Below the pieces are notes generated by a model. It did no database searches. It was not told the DNA's origin and saw only the letters and a program-made list of their open reading frames with translations. The position numbers were made by a program, and so were the translations under genes. A stretch of 64,000 nucleotides of DNA from Ceratorhiza oryzae-sativae (taxonomy: Eukaryota; Basidiomycota; Agaricomycetes; Cantharellales; Ceratobasidiaceae). Below, piece after piece: positions 34,901 to 47,537 of this stretch. The stretch is taken from the NCBI GenBank assembly GCA_030998015.1, contig JARWMV010000251.1, positions 372,001 to 436,000 of the forward strand, given 5' to 3'. Each line of letters opens with the position of its first letter. Position 1 is the first letter of the stretch.

Positions 34901-37900
34901 GACGATGACCTTGTCCAGATCGATAAGACCTTGCAGTTTGCTCAGCTCCTGAAGTGCGTCCGGTGTCTCAAGTTTCGGGAAGTTGAACCTGTGATTCGCG
35001 CGAGGAGTGACGGCAACGGTCTGAAGTGCACGTTCGGCCTCAGTGCCGTTAACAATCTTGAAGTCTGCAGCGTTATCACGAGCAATTGCACGGCGGAGGT
35101 CGCTCTGGTGGTTGATATCGAGACGAATCTTCGTAGTAATTTCTGCGAGATCGGGGAGGCGATCCATGCCACCATTGAGGTCTGCCCAAATTGGCTCAAC
35201 CTGGGTGATGCTAAACAGGAGAGGGTGCATGAGGCCAAGGATATTGAACGCCATTTCGTTGGCAGAGAATGTGCGAACACCATATGATTCGACTTGCTGC
35301 GCAACCATGTTTGTAGCACCCATCAAGCCGGTACCACGAGTCCATCTAAGCCATATTTACGTTAACGGTGACATGGTTAAAGGGAAAGAGTTCTGTCTAC
35401 TTACCCAATGACGGCGCCAGCCAAGCACAAATATTCGCCCCAGGACTCCGAGTTCCAGCGTTGGAAGAGGGTTTCGAGGGAAATCTTAGACTCAGAGTAC
35501 AAGCCATCGTTGCCGAAAAGGCCATGGTTCGGTGATAAGGGGAGAACGACTTGCGTTGGACGCGTGACTATGTGCCGGGAGGCCTTCTTGTTCTTGACTG
35601 CACCAAGCAAACGGAGGAGGTTGACCAACATGACACGATGAGCCAGCTCGGAGCGATCATCGATACCGTCGATTTCACGACCATTTTCGGGTATAGCGGC
35701 AAAAGGCAAAACGTAATCGAGATCCAACCCAAGATTCGAGTAGACGTAGTCGACGAGAGCCTCGACATCTTGCTTCGAACCCTGGTTAAAGGGAACAACA
35801 GTAAGGGAAGAGTCGCGACTTCCGCACTGATGATAGATTCCCTGGTAGTATTCGACAGTGGCGCGGCTATAGCGAGAGGTAGTGACGACTACGCGAGCAC
35901 CCCCTTGAAGCAGGCCCTTGAGGATTTCAACGCCGATCGAGCCCTTTCCAACACCGGTGAGCAAAGCATTCTTGTCCTTGAATGAAGTCCCAGAAGTTGC
36001 AATTTCATGAAGCACATCAAGATAAACGCCGGTGAGGTTGCTACTGTATTCCCAATTCGATCCGGCCTTGCGTTTGAGATGAAGTAGGGGGATCTTGTCG
36101 GCAGAGAGCGAAGTCACTTGAGAAACTTGGGGCGCAAGAACTGAGACGATGCACGACGCGTCCTCGCAGCAAGACGGACTGGTCGCCCCTCACTGGGCGT
36201 CTTGCGCAGCGAGCGAACCACGCCATCGTACAAAGCCTTGATGCGGTTCTTCTGTTCTTGGCTGATCTCGGGCTGGGACTTCACAACATTCCAGAGCTTG
36301 GCTACGTCATCCTGAACCTTTTGGATGTTAACGTTGCCCGGGATGTTATCACCGCTCGCCATTTCCTCGACATACGCCTCGAGCTTCCTGACACCTTCAC
36401 GGACGACTTCCGAGTAGATAATATCGCCCTTTTCGCTAACCTCAGTCTTCGGCGCGGTTGGGAAAGTAACTGCATAGCAATGTATAAATCAGAAAAGGGA
36501 CAAAGTGTTAAACGAATGTGACATGTACCATCTCGATAAAGTGGCGGTTGGCCGATGACTTCACGACAGTTATCGAGGAGCTGTTGGCCAAACTGCTTCG
36601 CCAGCCTATACGTCTCGCCCTTCGCTGGGTCAACCTTGTTGATATGGTATTGCATGTAGGTAATAAGGACTGGATCGGCGCGGTTCATGATGGCAATGCA
36701 ACGCGACGTGATTTCGCGATCCACGGTGGTGAGGCGACCAAAAATGATATCATAGAACATCAAAAGGGCGTCCTGTCGCACCCAATTCCAGGAAGAATTG
36801 AAGTGACGAGCCTTGAGGGGTTCGAAGATGGGTTGGATCCCTTGAATGTACGCGTCTCCGTGCTCCTTGGCAATGTCGTCGAGTTTGGACTGAAGAGCCT
36901 CGGCGCGCACCTTCTCCTCGTCGAAAGCACGAGCGCCGGCGCGCGAGTCACGCTTGAGGTAGCGCATGTATAGCTCGACGTTCTGAGCCGCAAAGAGATG
37001 TTGCTCGGCCTGGAATTTGAGGAATTCCTCGGAGTTCATCACAGCGCCCCCGCCACCTCCTGCAGCACTTCCACCACCACCTCCTGCGGAAAGGGAAATG
37101 CCAGCTTGTTTGGCGTACGCATTGGCGACCGAATCAAGCCAGGACTTTGCTTCCGCCTCGGATCCCAAGCGCTTCGCGGGCTCCATCGTGACGCCAAGGA
37201 GTAATGCGGCATCGGAGCGAGCAGGTCCTAATCCCCAAGTCTTGCTGAGATAGCCCTTGATCGAAGTGACGTTGAAACCTCCAGGCATTTTCCCTCCAAT
37301 CATGCGCGAAACGAGACCGTTCGTATGCTTTCCGAGTGCACCCGTATACCCGACGCTGAGGGCAGCGCCAAGTTCGTCAAGAGGGAGTTCCTCGCCTTTC
37401 TCCGGCGCAGACGAGAACTCGAGCTGCAGGTCACCGAGGATTTCGTTCTGGAGCGTCGACTTGCCGCCAACCAAGTCCTTGATTGCCTTGTTGATAGGGA
37501 CCTCGTCAACCTTCTTCTTGAGCTTTTGGGCAATGATAACACGAAGAGTGTCAACCGCCTTGAGGGGTTCATCTGGGATAGCAGCCGCGGAGCCTCCCGA
37601 GGGCGCAGCAGGCACGACTGCCACAGGCGCAGCAGCAACAGGTGCCGCGGGAGTAGGAGCAGCGGGAGTCTCGACCACTGTTTGTGTTGGTGCATCGACG
37701 AGTTCATCCTCGAATTGGTAATAAATCTCCCTGGGGTTCTTGGCGTGGCATAAGATTTGCCGAACGCGGCTGACAGAGCCATCGACAGCCTCATATTTGG
37801 CCTTGAGCGTCCGGGTTGCCATACCTGTGAGGGTGGGTCCAGGTCCAAGCTCGATGAGACGTTCGAAGTTGTAGTGTGTGAATAGGAGATCTTGCGTCTG

Positions 37901-40900
37901 GATCCAACGGACAGGAGATGCGAATTGGTAGGCGAGAAGTTCAACAAGGATCGTATATGCAAGCTTCTGACGTTGCTCAGGGGCAGCCCAGTTGTCGCGC
38001 TCCCAATTTCGGATCACCTTGTCGAGACGCGGCGACGACGTTTGGTCGTAGATGATTTGAGCATACTCTTGAGAAACTTCAAACGGCTTGGCGATGAGAT
38101 TGGGAATATATTTGCCGACGAGCAGATCGGGGTTGAGATGGAGAGGATCGATCTTCTTGGAAAGGTCTAATAAATAGTGACTTAAGAACCAGTTCGCGAC
38201 GCAACATGACCAGCTTACATGCACGGAAGGGCATGACGCCAGCCCAGAGATAACGTGAATGGAATGGCACGTCAATGCCAGGAAGGGGGATGGTGGCGAA
38301 ACCACGCTCGAGTTTGATGTATCCCTCGGCTTTTTGCTTTTCCTTGGCCTTATCGAAACAGCTATCGATAATCTCCTTCAGCATCTCCTTGACTTGTTCA
38401 ACCGTAAAGGTCTCGGTGAGCTGTCAAGGATGTTAGCCATCAGACGTACAAAAGACGGAACTGATTATACCTGCTGGATATCAATCTTCTTGATCTTCAA
38501 ATAGTTGAGGACATTTGTGAGAGTTTCGAGTGCCAGGAGCTCGCCGGCGCAGACGTATTGTTGACCCTACAGCGAGTTTATTCAGAGTCCCGAGCAACAG
38601 ATAGCAAAGCCTTACCTCGACGTTAAAGTTGACGATCTCAAGCAACAGGTCGGTTTGGTGAGAGACTGCGTCAACAACCTCACGAAGTGCGGCATCGTTA
38701 AAGGTCTTGCTGATGCGGCTCGGGTTGACAGCACACATCGCATAGTTCGATCGATTTTGTGCGTCGCGCTCGACGGCACGCTGCATGGTGATACCACGAT
38801 AGAATACGACATCGACAAGAGCGGAAATGGCGAGAACATCGGCAATTGATGCAAGAGCAGAATACTCGCCGAGTGAGTGACCAGCAAATGGGCAATCCTT
38901 CTGGACGAGACCCTTGGATTTCATATCCTCGAAAGCTGCCTTTTCGGTGACGACCAGAGCGATTTGTGCGAATTGAGTAGCGAAAAGAAGACCATTGGGA
39001 TGGCTGAACGTATACTGTGGAGTGCGAATATCAATGTCAGCGAAGAGGGGGAGTGTCTTGACGTTGCCATCCTTGTCGGTCGTGTCGTAGGACATTGCCA
39101 TATAACGCTGGCGGATTGCCTGTCCCTTGATACCACCGAAATGAATAGTTTTCTCCTTCGGATTGTTCTTGACGATATCAACGATCGAGATACCATAGAC
39201 AGCGAGCAAATGCGCATCAGCGGCCTCCCAAACGGCACGAGCGGCGGGCGAATTGCTGTAAAGCTCCATGCCCATTCCAGGCTCTTGCGAACCTTGGCCA
39301 GTGAAGACGTAGGCAGTAGGGGTTTGTGCGACTTCGGCCGTGCCACTCAAAACACGTTCACCCCGTTGGTTGCTGGTCTCGACCTTGATCACAAGGTTCC
39401 CGTCACGCATGCCGTAGTGGGTAAGCTTGACGGACAGCTCATCTCCAGGAAGGACCATGCCGACAAACGAGACATCGTACTGGAGGACGCGTTCGGGGCG
39501 GCCTTGCGCGACAACGTTCTCAACGTACTTGCGTGTCGCGGCGCTTGACCACATGCCATGAGTAATGGTACCAGGAAGGACGGCGTAGTCAGAGAAATAG
39601 GGATTGATATGGATGGGGTTAAAGTCGCCAGAAATCTTCGAGTAGGGTTCGTTGGTGGCAGGCGCGATGAACGTAGAGGGAACGGCCGAAGATGTGAGAG
39701 AGTATCCGCTTCCATCGAGCTTCTTCACATCGCCTTGAGCCTCGCCATGACGTGAGAGATAGGATAAGACGAGATTGCCATGGGCGTGGCCAGTTGAGTA
39801 CGAGACAGTTGCGACCTTGATCAGTTCCTTGAGCTGGTTGCGAATGTATGCACTGCCTTCGACAGAGACAGAAGAATAGGTTGCTTTGGCCTTGTACTTG
39901 TACTCGCTCTTGACCTTGAAAACGAGTTTGGTGCCAGCCTTGAGTGGCTCAGCGTCGTCATCCCATTCGAACCACTCCTTCGATGAGAGCACACCAACAT
40001 CGACGTCAGATCGATGTTGACAATGTACTCGGGCTCTTCGACAATCTCAAAGGTGTTCTGGTAGTCGGTAAATGTGCCACGGTAGAGGAAGGACGAAGAC
40101 ACCTCGATTACGGGCTTTCCGTCACGAGTAACATAGCCAACGACCTTGACGGTCTTGCCGCTATCACTATTGATCACAGAGGCGATATAAGCCTCGGCCT
40201 TGCAGACATCTCCAACGTGCAATGGGGTTGCGCCCTCGACCATCTTGAATCCGTTCGAGAGATGCACGAGCTTGAGAAGGTCGCCATCGACAGACTTGGG
40301 GAAGTCGAGCGCATGATGGCTTGCCAGCCAGTGACAATCGCAAAGTCCATGGGCGCTGTACACGCTCGTTGCGGGCCGACTTGAATTTCTCGCTTTGATT
40401 CCCGACTACCGCACAGAAACGTTCGACGTCCTCGGCGGTGATGGTCACCTCGGGGCCGACAAATGTATCGCGAATGTTAATCTCAGGCAACGTCTCGCTG
40501 TCGCCGAACCACAGCTTCCAATAGAACTCCTTGATTCGCCAGTTGCGGCCATCGCTGACCTCATGAATAGGTGCGTAGCCCATGCTCGGCTTGTAGTCGA
40601 ACGCGAGAGAAAGCGGGATGCTCGACCCAGTCCGCTCCTCGAACATTGTGAGGGAAATGCGCGACGACGAGGGGTCGAATGTGAGCTCGACGGCCTTGAA
40701 GTTCGGGTCATGGACGCCATGAGAGCGAGCGCCACCAGTCAAGGTCACGCTCGACACTTGCTCGCCCTTGAGATTGATCGAAACGACTTGACCACGGCGA
40801 GGGGCAAAGATTCGCTTGAGTGGGTTATCCACATACGAGCTGCCCTGGACGACGTTCGTCGAGGTGAGCGCCGCGCGCAACCAAGAGACTTGTGGGCCAG

Positions 40901-43900
40901 AGAGAAGTTCCATCCACGCAGAAACAGGAGGAAGGGAGTTTCCGACAGAGATCTTTGCGCCCGATTCGCTCTGCTCAATCTTGATGCCATGCTTCTCAGC
41001 GATCCCGACAGGCTCGACCGCGGGTGGTGCGCCAATATAATCGACAGTCGGGACCTTGGACTCATCACCGCCGTAGAACTTTTCGAGGAACTTGGCGACA
41101 AGCCCAGTCTCAACATTCCCGAGCATGTCCTTGATTGGCTCGTCTGCAACCTTGGCATGTTTCACCGCAACAGGCCCCTGCAAGATACAGACACGCTGTG
41201 GGTCCTGGTCGAACACAGCCTCGATATCCTCTGCCGCCCAAAGTGAATCCTAACGGAATACAGCGTTAATATTACATCGAGTCATACCTAGTACTCAGAC
41301 ATACCTTCTTGAACCAAACCTCAAAGCTCGCATCCAATACTGGGATGAACGGAACAGGCTTTTGACCGGGCCTCTGGGCAATGGCCAAGAAATACGCCTT
41401 GTCCTCTGCCGCAAGCAGCTGCTCGCTCGCCAACGGATACGTGTTGAAAAACTCTTCGAGGAATCGCGTCGGCTCATCCAACTCGGTATACGACTGCAGA
41501 ATCGAGGTCGAGTGCCTATCATCTCCACCCGCGAAACGCTCCTCGACGCGACGGAGCCAATCGCCGACCAAATTGCGCAACGACCGGTCGACCCAGCGAG
41601 TCTCGTGGGCGACGTACATGAGACGAACCATGCGACGAGCGACTTCCTCGTAGGTCATATCGGCAATGTCGCCAACGACGGTCCCATCAGCCTTTTGCGC
41701 GAACCAAGGCTTGGCGAAATCGCGGTTTAGCTTCTCGATGACCATGTTCTTGTTCTCCGCGAGCCAGGCCGCGCGCTTGTCCTTGGGCAGCTTGAACACC
41801 GTATCGTCGAATTCCTTCCATAGCTTGACGCCTCGGGTGGCAACCTTGTGGATGGGCTCCCCGAGCTCCGACTGCACAGTCAAAATCCCGCCAGTCTCCT
41901 TTGTGTATGTTGCTTCCCACTTGGAATCGTCAACACCAGAGGCAGCAACGATCAAGTCCTTGACGCTCTTGCTCGTGTGAGCCTCCTTGGCCACCATGAC
42001 TCGGCTCGCGAACAAGACACCATCAAACGGCATCGGCTGTGCACCAAACATCTGCACACTCCATTCTCCACTCATGTACGGCCAGACGTCGTCAGCGCCT
42101 CCAAACCCGGATCCAGCGACGAGAGCAATGTTCGGTTGTTGGCGGATCGATCCATAGGTGGCGAGAATGGGCTGATGGAAATCTTCGCACGAGTGGTGAC
42201 CACCGGCACGACCCCCGGTCCATTGGAGAATAATAGGGAAATCAGGATGCTGAGAAGCGATATTCACGACCTGTCGGATACCGTCGACCGAGCCGGGCTT
42301 GAACGCAACATGACGGATACCAGCGGCACGCAGACCGTCGATGATCTCCTTGGCCTTTTCGGTGCTAGGGATGCCCGCAGCGACGCAGAACCCTTCGATC
42401 GGCAAACCTTCGCGACGCATCTCCTGCCACAACGGGAACTGGAACCCGAATTGGCGTTGGTTGATATAGAGGGCGTTGAGAGTGAGGCCAACACCAGCGG
42501 GGATCTGAGCTTGGATTTCGGCGACCTTGGCACGGAGCGCAGCAGGGTTGTAATGCCCACCGCCAGCCAGCTCGACGTGATATCCCGCGCGGAGGACAGC
42601 AGAGACGAAACCAGCCTTGACAGTCGTAGGGGTCATGCCAGCGACCATGATGGGCGGCTTGCCAAGCAGGCGCGAAAAGGGCGTATCGAGTTGAATCTTG
42701 CCATCGCTGCACAAATTCCTATCAGTGCTGAAATCATCCAGAACAAATACCCACGAACCTAGTCTTGACGAGGCCAGGCGTCCACTTCTTGGACCACCAG
42801 CTTTCCCTCCTCACATGCGTCGAATCGTAAATTTCCGCTCCGTTCTTGCCCTTTTCGCCCACAATCAACACGCGAACACCGCGACCGTCCAGGCTGCGAG
42901 CGGTCAGGCCACCAATGCCGCTAAGCCCACCCGGACCAAAATCGACCGCGTGAGTTGCGGTCTCGGGGAACGCAGTCGCCTTTGCCCATGGATAGGGAGA
43001 GAAAAGACTGTTCGCAAAGGGACCGAGTGATAGACGATGTCACGTCACGAAGATCAGCACCTGGACAGCACCATCAGTAAATCAGGGTCGAAAATAAGCG
43101 TGAAACGCCCCATACCGCTCTCGGTGTGGTACACCGCAATGCCTAATTCTTTTGCTTCCCAGAGCTCCTCTCCGAGATCCTTCATGACTTTATCCGTCGC
43201 GCCATCGAGATAATGCGAGTGATACGGGACACCAACCACCAAATCGAACGTTGAACACCGCTTTGCGCTGCGAAAACGGCACCTTGCTCTGATCCAACCC
43301 ACTCGGAGCACGAACCTTGCGCAACGCAGTGACAAGGCCGTAGAGCGCCTTTGGTGGACCGGTGACGACAAACGCGCGGTTGCCGTTGAAGAGCGAAACG
43401 CCGAGCTGGGAGTTGTTCGGCAAGTGCTTGTTGACGTCCCGCGATATGCTTCTCGAGCGTCGTGAAAGGGAGACCGGACACACTAAGCATCGGCGACGGA
43501 ACACCTTCGCCTCCATCGACCGAATCTTGGACGATATTGGGCTCGACGGCGAGGATAGGAAACGCCTCTTGGCCGCGTGCGCCAACCCAAAAGAGCCATT
43601 TGAGGGCCTTGATCGAGTTGGTAGAGAACGAGTCAAGGGTGGTCGAAGTGGCTGTGACCACCGCAGAGAGAAGGCCTTGGGAGTGACCGGTTGCGCCTTT
43701 GATACGATCACGCAGTTCTCCAGGAGCAAGGGCCGATGCACGGCACACAATCAAGTACTGGGCGAGTTGGGTCAGCCCAATCACCGGGAAAGACACCGGA
43801 ACAGAAGCAAGATAGTCGATGGGAGGGACGGGGACGGAGCCGTCGAGCCAGCCGAGGACGTCGAGGCCATAGGTGTAATAGGCGAGCTTTTGCGCGTCAG

Positions 43901-44636
43901 CCGATTGACTAAGAGCAACGAGCTCGGACGTCATCTTGGCGACGTATTCGTGGACATAAGGTTTGTAGATCGTGTAAAGCGACTTGAGTTCGTCGAAATA
44001 GACCTCGTTGGTCCCCTGGCCGCCAAAAAGCGCGTAGATTTCGGCGTCGCCAGAAACGGCTGCCTTTAGGAGAGCTGACTCAGGAGCACGAGGCACATGG
44101 CCAGGAGCGTGCGTCTCGAGTGCACTTACAGCTGCGAAATAAGACGTAAGAACTTGCTTTCGGACGTCGGAATCAAAGGTCGCAGCCAAGGTGTGGATGT
44201 CGCGCTTTGACAAGAATTGGGAGGTAAAATGGGTGGTCGCGGCTAAGAGGACCTGGACGCGCATGAGTGGATTGCGCGTCGGAGGAAATTTTGGAGGCGA
44301 TCGAGCCTATAAACGCGGCTGCGAGGTCGACTTGGGCTTCGAGCGCTGCCGCCGGGTTCTCTTTTGGTTCGTCCTCGGACTGTTCGACCTGGGGAACATC
44401 GCGAGGGACATATTCGTTTTTGAATTCTTCGCGCAAGACCTCGGCCGCGATCCAGGCGCTGCCGGTTGCCGGAACGGGAAAGGCGATCTGTGTATGCGCG
44501 AGTGTCAGGCTGAGCGCAGGGGAGAAGCACACGCAAAGATAGCGGGGCGTACCCTGGCGGCACCCGAGTGGATGATGAGCGGTCGCGTGGTGATATCGTC
44601 GGCGCCCGAGATGGGCTTGCCGTTGGGTACAGACAT
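31925..44636 (-). CDS. Single-chain (beta-alpha fused) fungal fatty acid synthase
   Basis: About 18 exons, starting 44553-44636 and 43116-44487, then 42759-43060, 41305-42706, 38616-41249, 38471-38566, 38219-38420, 36529-38166, 35405-36469 and more to 31925-31957. Domain order from the N-terminus: acetyl transferase ([14 protein letters not shown]), enoyl reductase ([12 protein letters not shown]), dehydratase ([20 protein letters not shown]), malonyl/palmitoyl transferase ([26 protein letters not shown]), ACP ([20 protein letters not shown], phosphopantetheine Ser), ketoreductase ([14 protein letters not shown]), ketosynthase (VGACATALQS, catalytic Cys across a splice) and C-terminal phosphopantetheinyl transferase. 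The beta end ([16 protein letters not shown]) runs straight into the alpha start ([17 protein letters not shown]) in exon 36529-38166, so both subunits are one chain of about 3,930 residues. It makes long-chain acyl-CoA in the cytosol. Frame breaks lie near 44258, 43439, 43241, 42994, 40360, 40304, 40002 and 36117. Confidence 0.93.
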
Positions 44637-44789
44637 GGCGGGGACGTCTATGGGTTTTGTGCTCGTCGAGCGGGGTGCAACCTGCGTCGTGGTCAGCTGC
44701 AGAGGTGGGGCGAGGCGACTGGGCTCACCAAGAGGACGCTAGACGTGCGGTCCTTGTGGGGCTGGATAGCGAGACTGGGCTTGCACATT

Positions 44790-44820
44790 GCCTATATATC
44801 CGTCGTTTTTCGATTGGGGC
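44790..44820 (-). promoter_or_regulatory. FAS core promoter: CCAAT box and TATA-like element
   Basis: Reading the minus strand, CCAAT (attgg at 44813-44817, preceded by a GC-rich stretch) lies just upstream of GATATATAGG (44791-44800), about 155-165 bp before the synthase ATG. The order and spacing fit a strong fungal promoter. Confidence 0.5.
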
Positions 44821-45736
44821 GGGACCCTGACCACTCTCCGGCGCGTGTTCCCCACTACGCGTCTCTTACATACACGATGCCCTCGCCGGCAGCCCACTCT
44901 GCTCACTCAGCGGTGCCCGAGCGAGCCCCCAACATCGCTCCCATTCGTCCTGATTTTTGATATTTTTATTCGCACACACATCGCGCCTCGGGGTCTCTGT
45001 GAATGCCGCCGGGATCTGCCCCACACGCGACGCGCCTCGAGGAGCAGCTGACCAGATGAAATCGACACAGAGACCTTTGCCCAGGACCTCGTATCTGCGT
45101 CCATCTGGATCGATACATGGGGCACGCATACATCTTGTCTGTGCCGCAGCACGGGGCATCCCGGCGGTCGCCCAACCCCCCACCCCCACCCCAACCCCCA
45201 ATGGCTCGTCTATTGCAAATGCCCGACTATTTCAAACCAATATTACCCTATTGGGGTGGCGAACGCTCGGCACAACCGGCGTCAGGGCCACGCTAGATAC
45301 GCCACACCAGATACGCTCACGATACGCTTCATGCGATACGCAGCAACAAGGGTCCAAAAAATCAGGATAAAATCTGGGGATATTGAGCGATCGACGTCAC
45401 CAGTCACGGGACCGCCGACCACAGCGCGGTAAGACTCCGCAGCATCCCTCCTCTCAACCACCACCTACCCCCTCACACCACACTCTTGGAGCTCGAGTTT
45501 TTGGAGAGCAAGATACACAAAGATCTCCGGCCGTTGTACTCTGCTCTCACTTTCTCTTCCACACAAACAGCATTTTGGGTTCTCATGGCTAATTTCCGTT
45601 CGACCTATCCATTCCACTATCGGCGTTTCGAGCATCACATCAATGTTTCTCACACATGTGCTGTCGCATACATATCCAGCTCAGATGACGGCCCCAGCGG
45701 CGAGTAGTGCTTTGTTCGTTTCCGCCAGTGATGGGT
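44821..45736. other. Intergenic upstream of FAS and caspase-like gene 1
   Basis: Upstream regulatory sequence of two divergent genes. A poly-purine/pyrimidine run near 45177-45200 (ccccccaccccc) is visible. No ORF with family features. A short frame at 45586-45706 (+, beginning MANFRSTYPFHYRR) could be a 5' exon of the gene to the right, but I cannot show it. Confidence 0.4.
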
Positions 45737-47159
45737 GCTGATCAAATGGTCAACCAGAAAGCCACCAAAGCCTTGCCCCCTCTCCTGTTCCGAAGCAATC
45801 GAAGCAGGGTCGCAGGAATGTGGTTGAGCAAAGAGACGATCCGCAGAACGAGCCACCACCGGGTTTGCATTTTCCCTATTCCCTCAACGCGTCGAGTGAT
45901 CTAACCGGCCTCAACAGATGATAGTGGTTATACCTGTGTCGAGGGTATAGTCTCGACATTGTTCGCCTTCGCGAGATATCTTATCGGTGCCGAGGTCGGT
46001 GTATCTGAGAACCACAGTCCGTGCCTGGTCGTCATTTCACCAAGCTCTTTCGCTAAACGCGCTTCTTTACGCTCTAGGTGCTTCTGTCAGTCCCGAGGGC
46101 CTTCTACCATCCGATGTGGATGACGGAGTTGTCCCACCCAACGATGGGCACCCACAAGACAATCCATCCCAAGCGGGTGGCCCAACTCTTCCACGAACCA
46201 CACCTCTCGACAAGGCCTTGCTCGGCTTCGACTTTGAGGCTTCCAGGCCGTCGGTGGTAGTCTGTGCAATAGGGATTGGTAATGACGATCTTCCGGGCCC
46301 GCTCCACGATGTGGGACTACTCGGCAAGCTCCATCGACGACCCGATTTGTTTTTCTCAATTGCGGCTGCCGATACCACTCAAGATGAGGTTCAGCAACAA
46401 ATCCGACAGGCTCTAACTCGGGCCCACCAAGAGCGCACTGGGTGTCTCCTCTACTGTAGTGGCCACTCTGACGATTGGAATTGTTTCTCGCTTAGCAAAA
46501 TCGAGTCTTTGCGTGTAGCTGATGTCCTCCATTGGATCAATCAGTATCGTAGGGATACAGATCTACCGGTTTTGGTTGTGTTCGACCACTGCCGCGAGCA
46601 TCCTGTCCTAAACCCAGATCTACCAATGGACAAACTCCGGAATGTCGGCGTCCTTTGGGCTTGTTCGCCCGGACAGGTCTCTCGCGATCTTAATTTAAGG
46701 AATGCCACGCCCTACTCTCAGTTCATGAAGGCGGTTTTGTTAACATTAGCAAAACCACTTCCCGCATTGGACGCCTCGTCGTTCCTGAGGGAGCTGAACC
46801 ACACGATGGTGCATGTCACGAATATGGATCTTGGCGTCACCTGCAACCGTGCCGGATGTGAGAATTTCCGTGCCATACAACACTGCCATTCTTGTGGTAT
46901 TAGCCATCTATCCATGGAACCTAGGCACAAAGGACACGAATCAATCTCTCTCCAGACTGTTGTTTTGGACCCGACGGTAAATCTCGAGGTATAACATGCT
47001 GAGCCTATCTGACAACCCTGACCTCACCAGGACGATATCAAGGTAGGCGAATTTTGGTCTTTTATTGGTCCCAGAGCAATACAGGACGTTGCGGGGCGTA
47101 TTCTAGAGAACAAATGGTACGTCAAGTTTGGAAGTTGCCAGGTCAGTGGATGTTTATAG
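45737..47159 (+). CDS. Caspase-fold protein 1 (divergent member)
   Basis: The long frame from 45987 to 46989 joins, over an intron 46990-47030, to a short last exon ending at 47159. It begins with a non-ATG codon, so the true 5' end lies upstream. A Pro/Ser/Gln-rich open stretch at 45737-45911 is a candidate exon. The caspase-fold core can be read: a beta strand SVVVCAIGIGNDD, then GCLLYCSGHSDDW with the candidate catalytic His, then DLPVLVVFDHCREHP with the candidate Cys. A Cys/His-rich patch (CNRAGCENFRAIQHCHSCG) resembles a zinc site and is positioned like the shorter Cys pair in the two paralogues. Substrate and role are unknown. Basidiomycete relatives are often annotated as peptidase C14-like. 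This copy is clearly divergent from genes 2 and 3. Confidence 0.6.
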
Positions 47160-47391
47160 TATTACGCGTTTTGCTTATTCAACTCGATTGTACACCTTGC
47201 CCGTGGCCAGTCTGCTCCCTGGCTGGTTGTTCACACCCAGTCTGACGCATCATGGACCACTGTCGTTCAATATTCACGCTCTGGTGCTTCCATATAGCTC
47301 TGGCGCTTCTAAGAGATTTATCAATATTTATTCTATTTTGTGTACTATTCGGATACACATCGGGTGTACAGCCTTTTCTCAGACTTGGGTA
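47160..47391. other. Spacer to transposon target site
   Basis: Non-coding stretch between caspase-like gene 1 and the left end of the DNA transposon. It ends with the TA at 47390-47391. Confidence 0.5.
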
Positions 47392-47537
47392 AGGTAGGGG
47401 CCAGGCAGATGCCGCAGGGCTTATCTAAGCGCCATCAAAACTGCGTGACATGCATCACGTTTTCCTATGTAAAGCAATCGTAGAGAGCGTATAAAAACAA
47501 GGTTAAACCTATTTTTTGTCGAAGCGCATATATAATG
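47392..47537. repeat. Left terminal inverted repeat of DDE transposon
   Basis: Reverse complement of 54988-55133 over 146 bp with no gaps and three mismatches (in aaagcaatcg and aaacaagg). All three differences are transitions. Confidence 0.9.

Noticed and set aside
41848..42762. 304-codon frame on the plus strand, opposite the synthase enoyl reductase
   Set aside because: Antisense shadow of a highly conserved exon. It has no family features, and several other long frames lie opposite the same gene.
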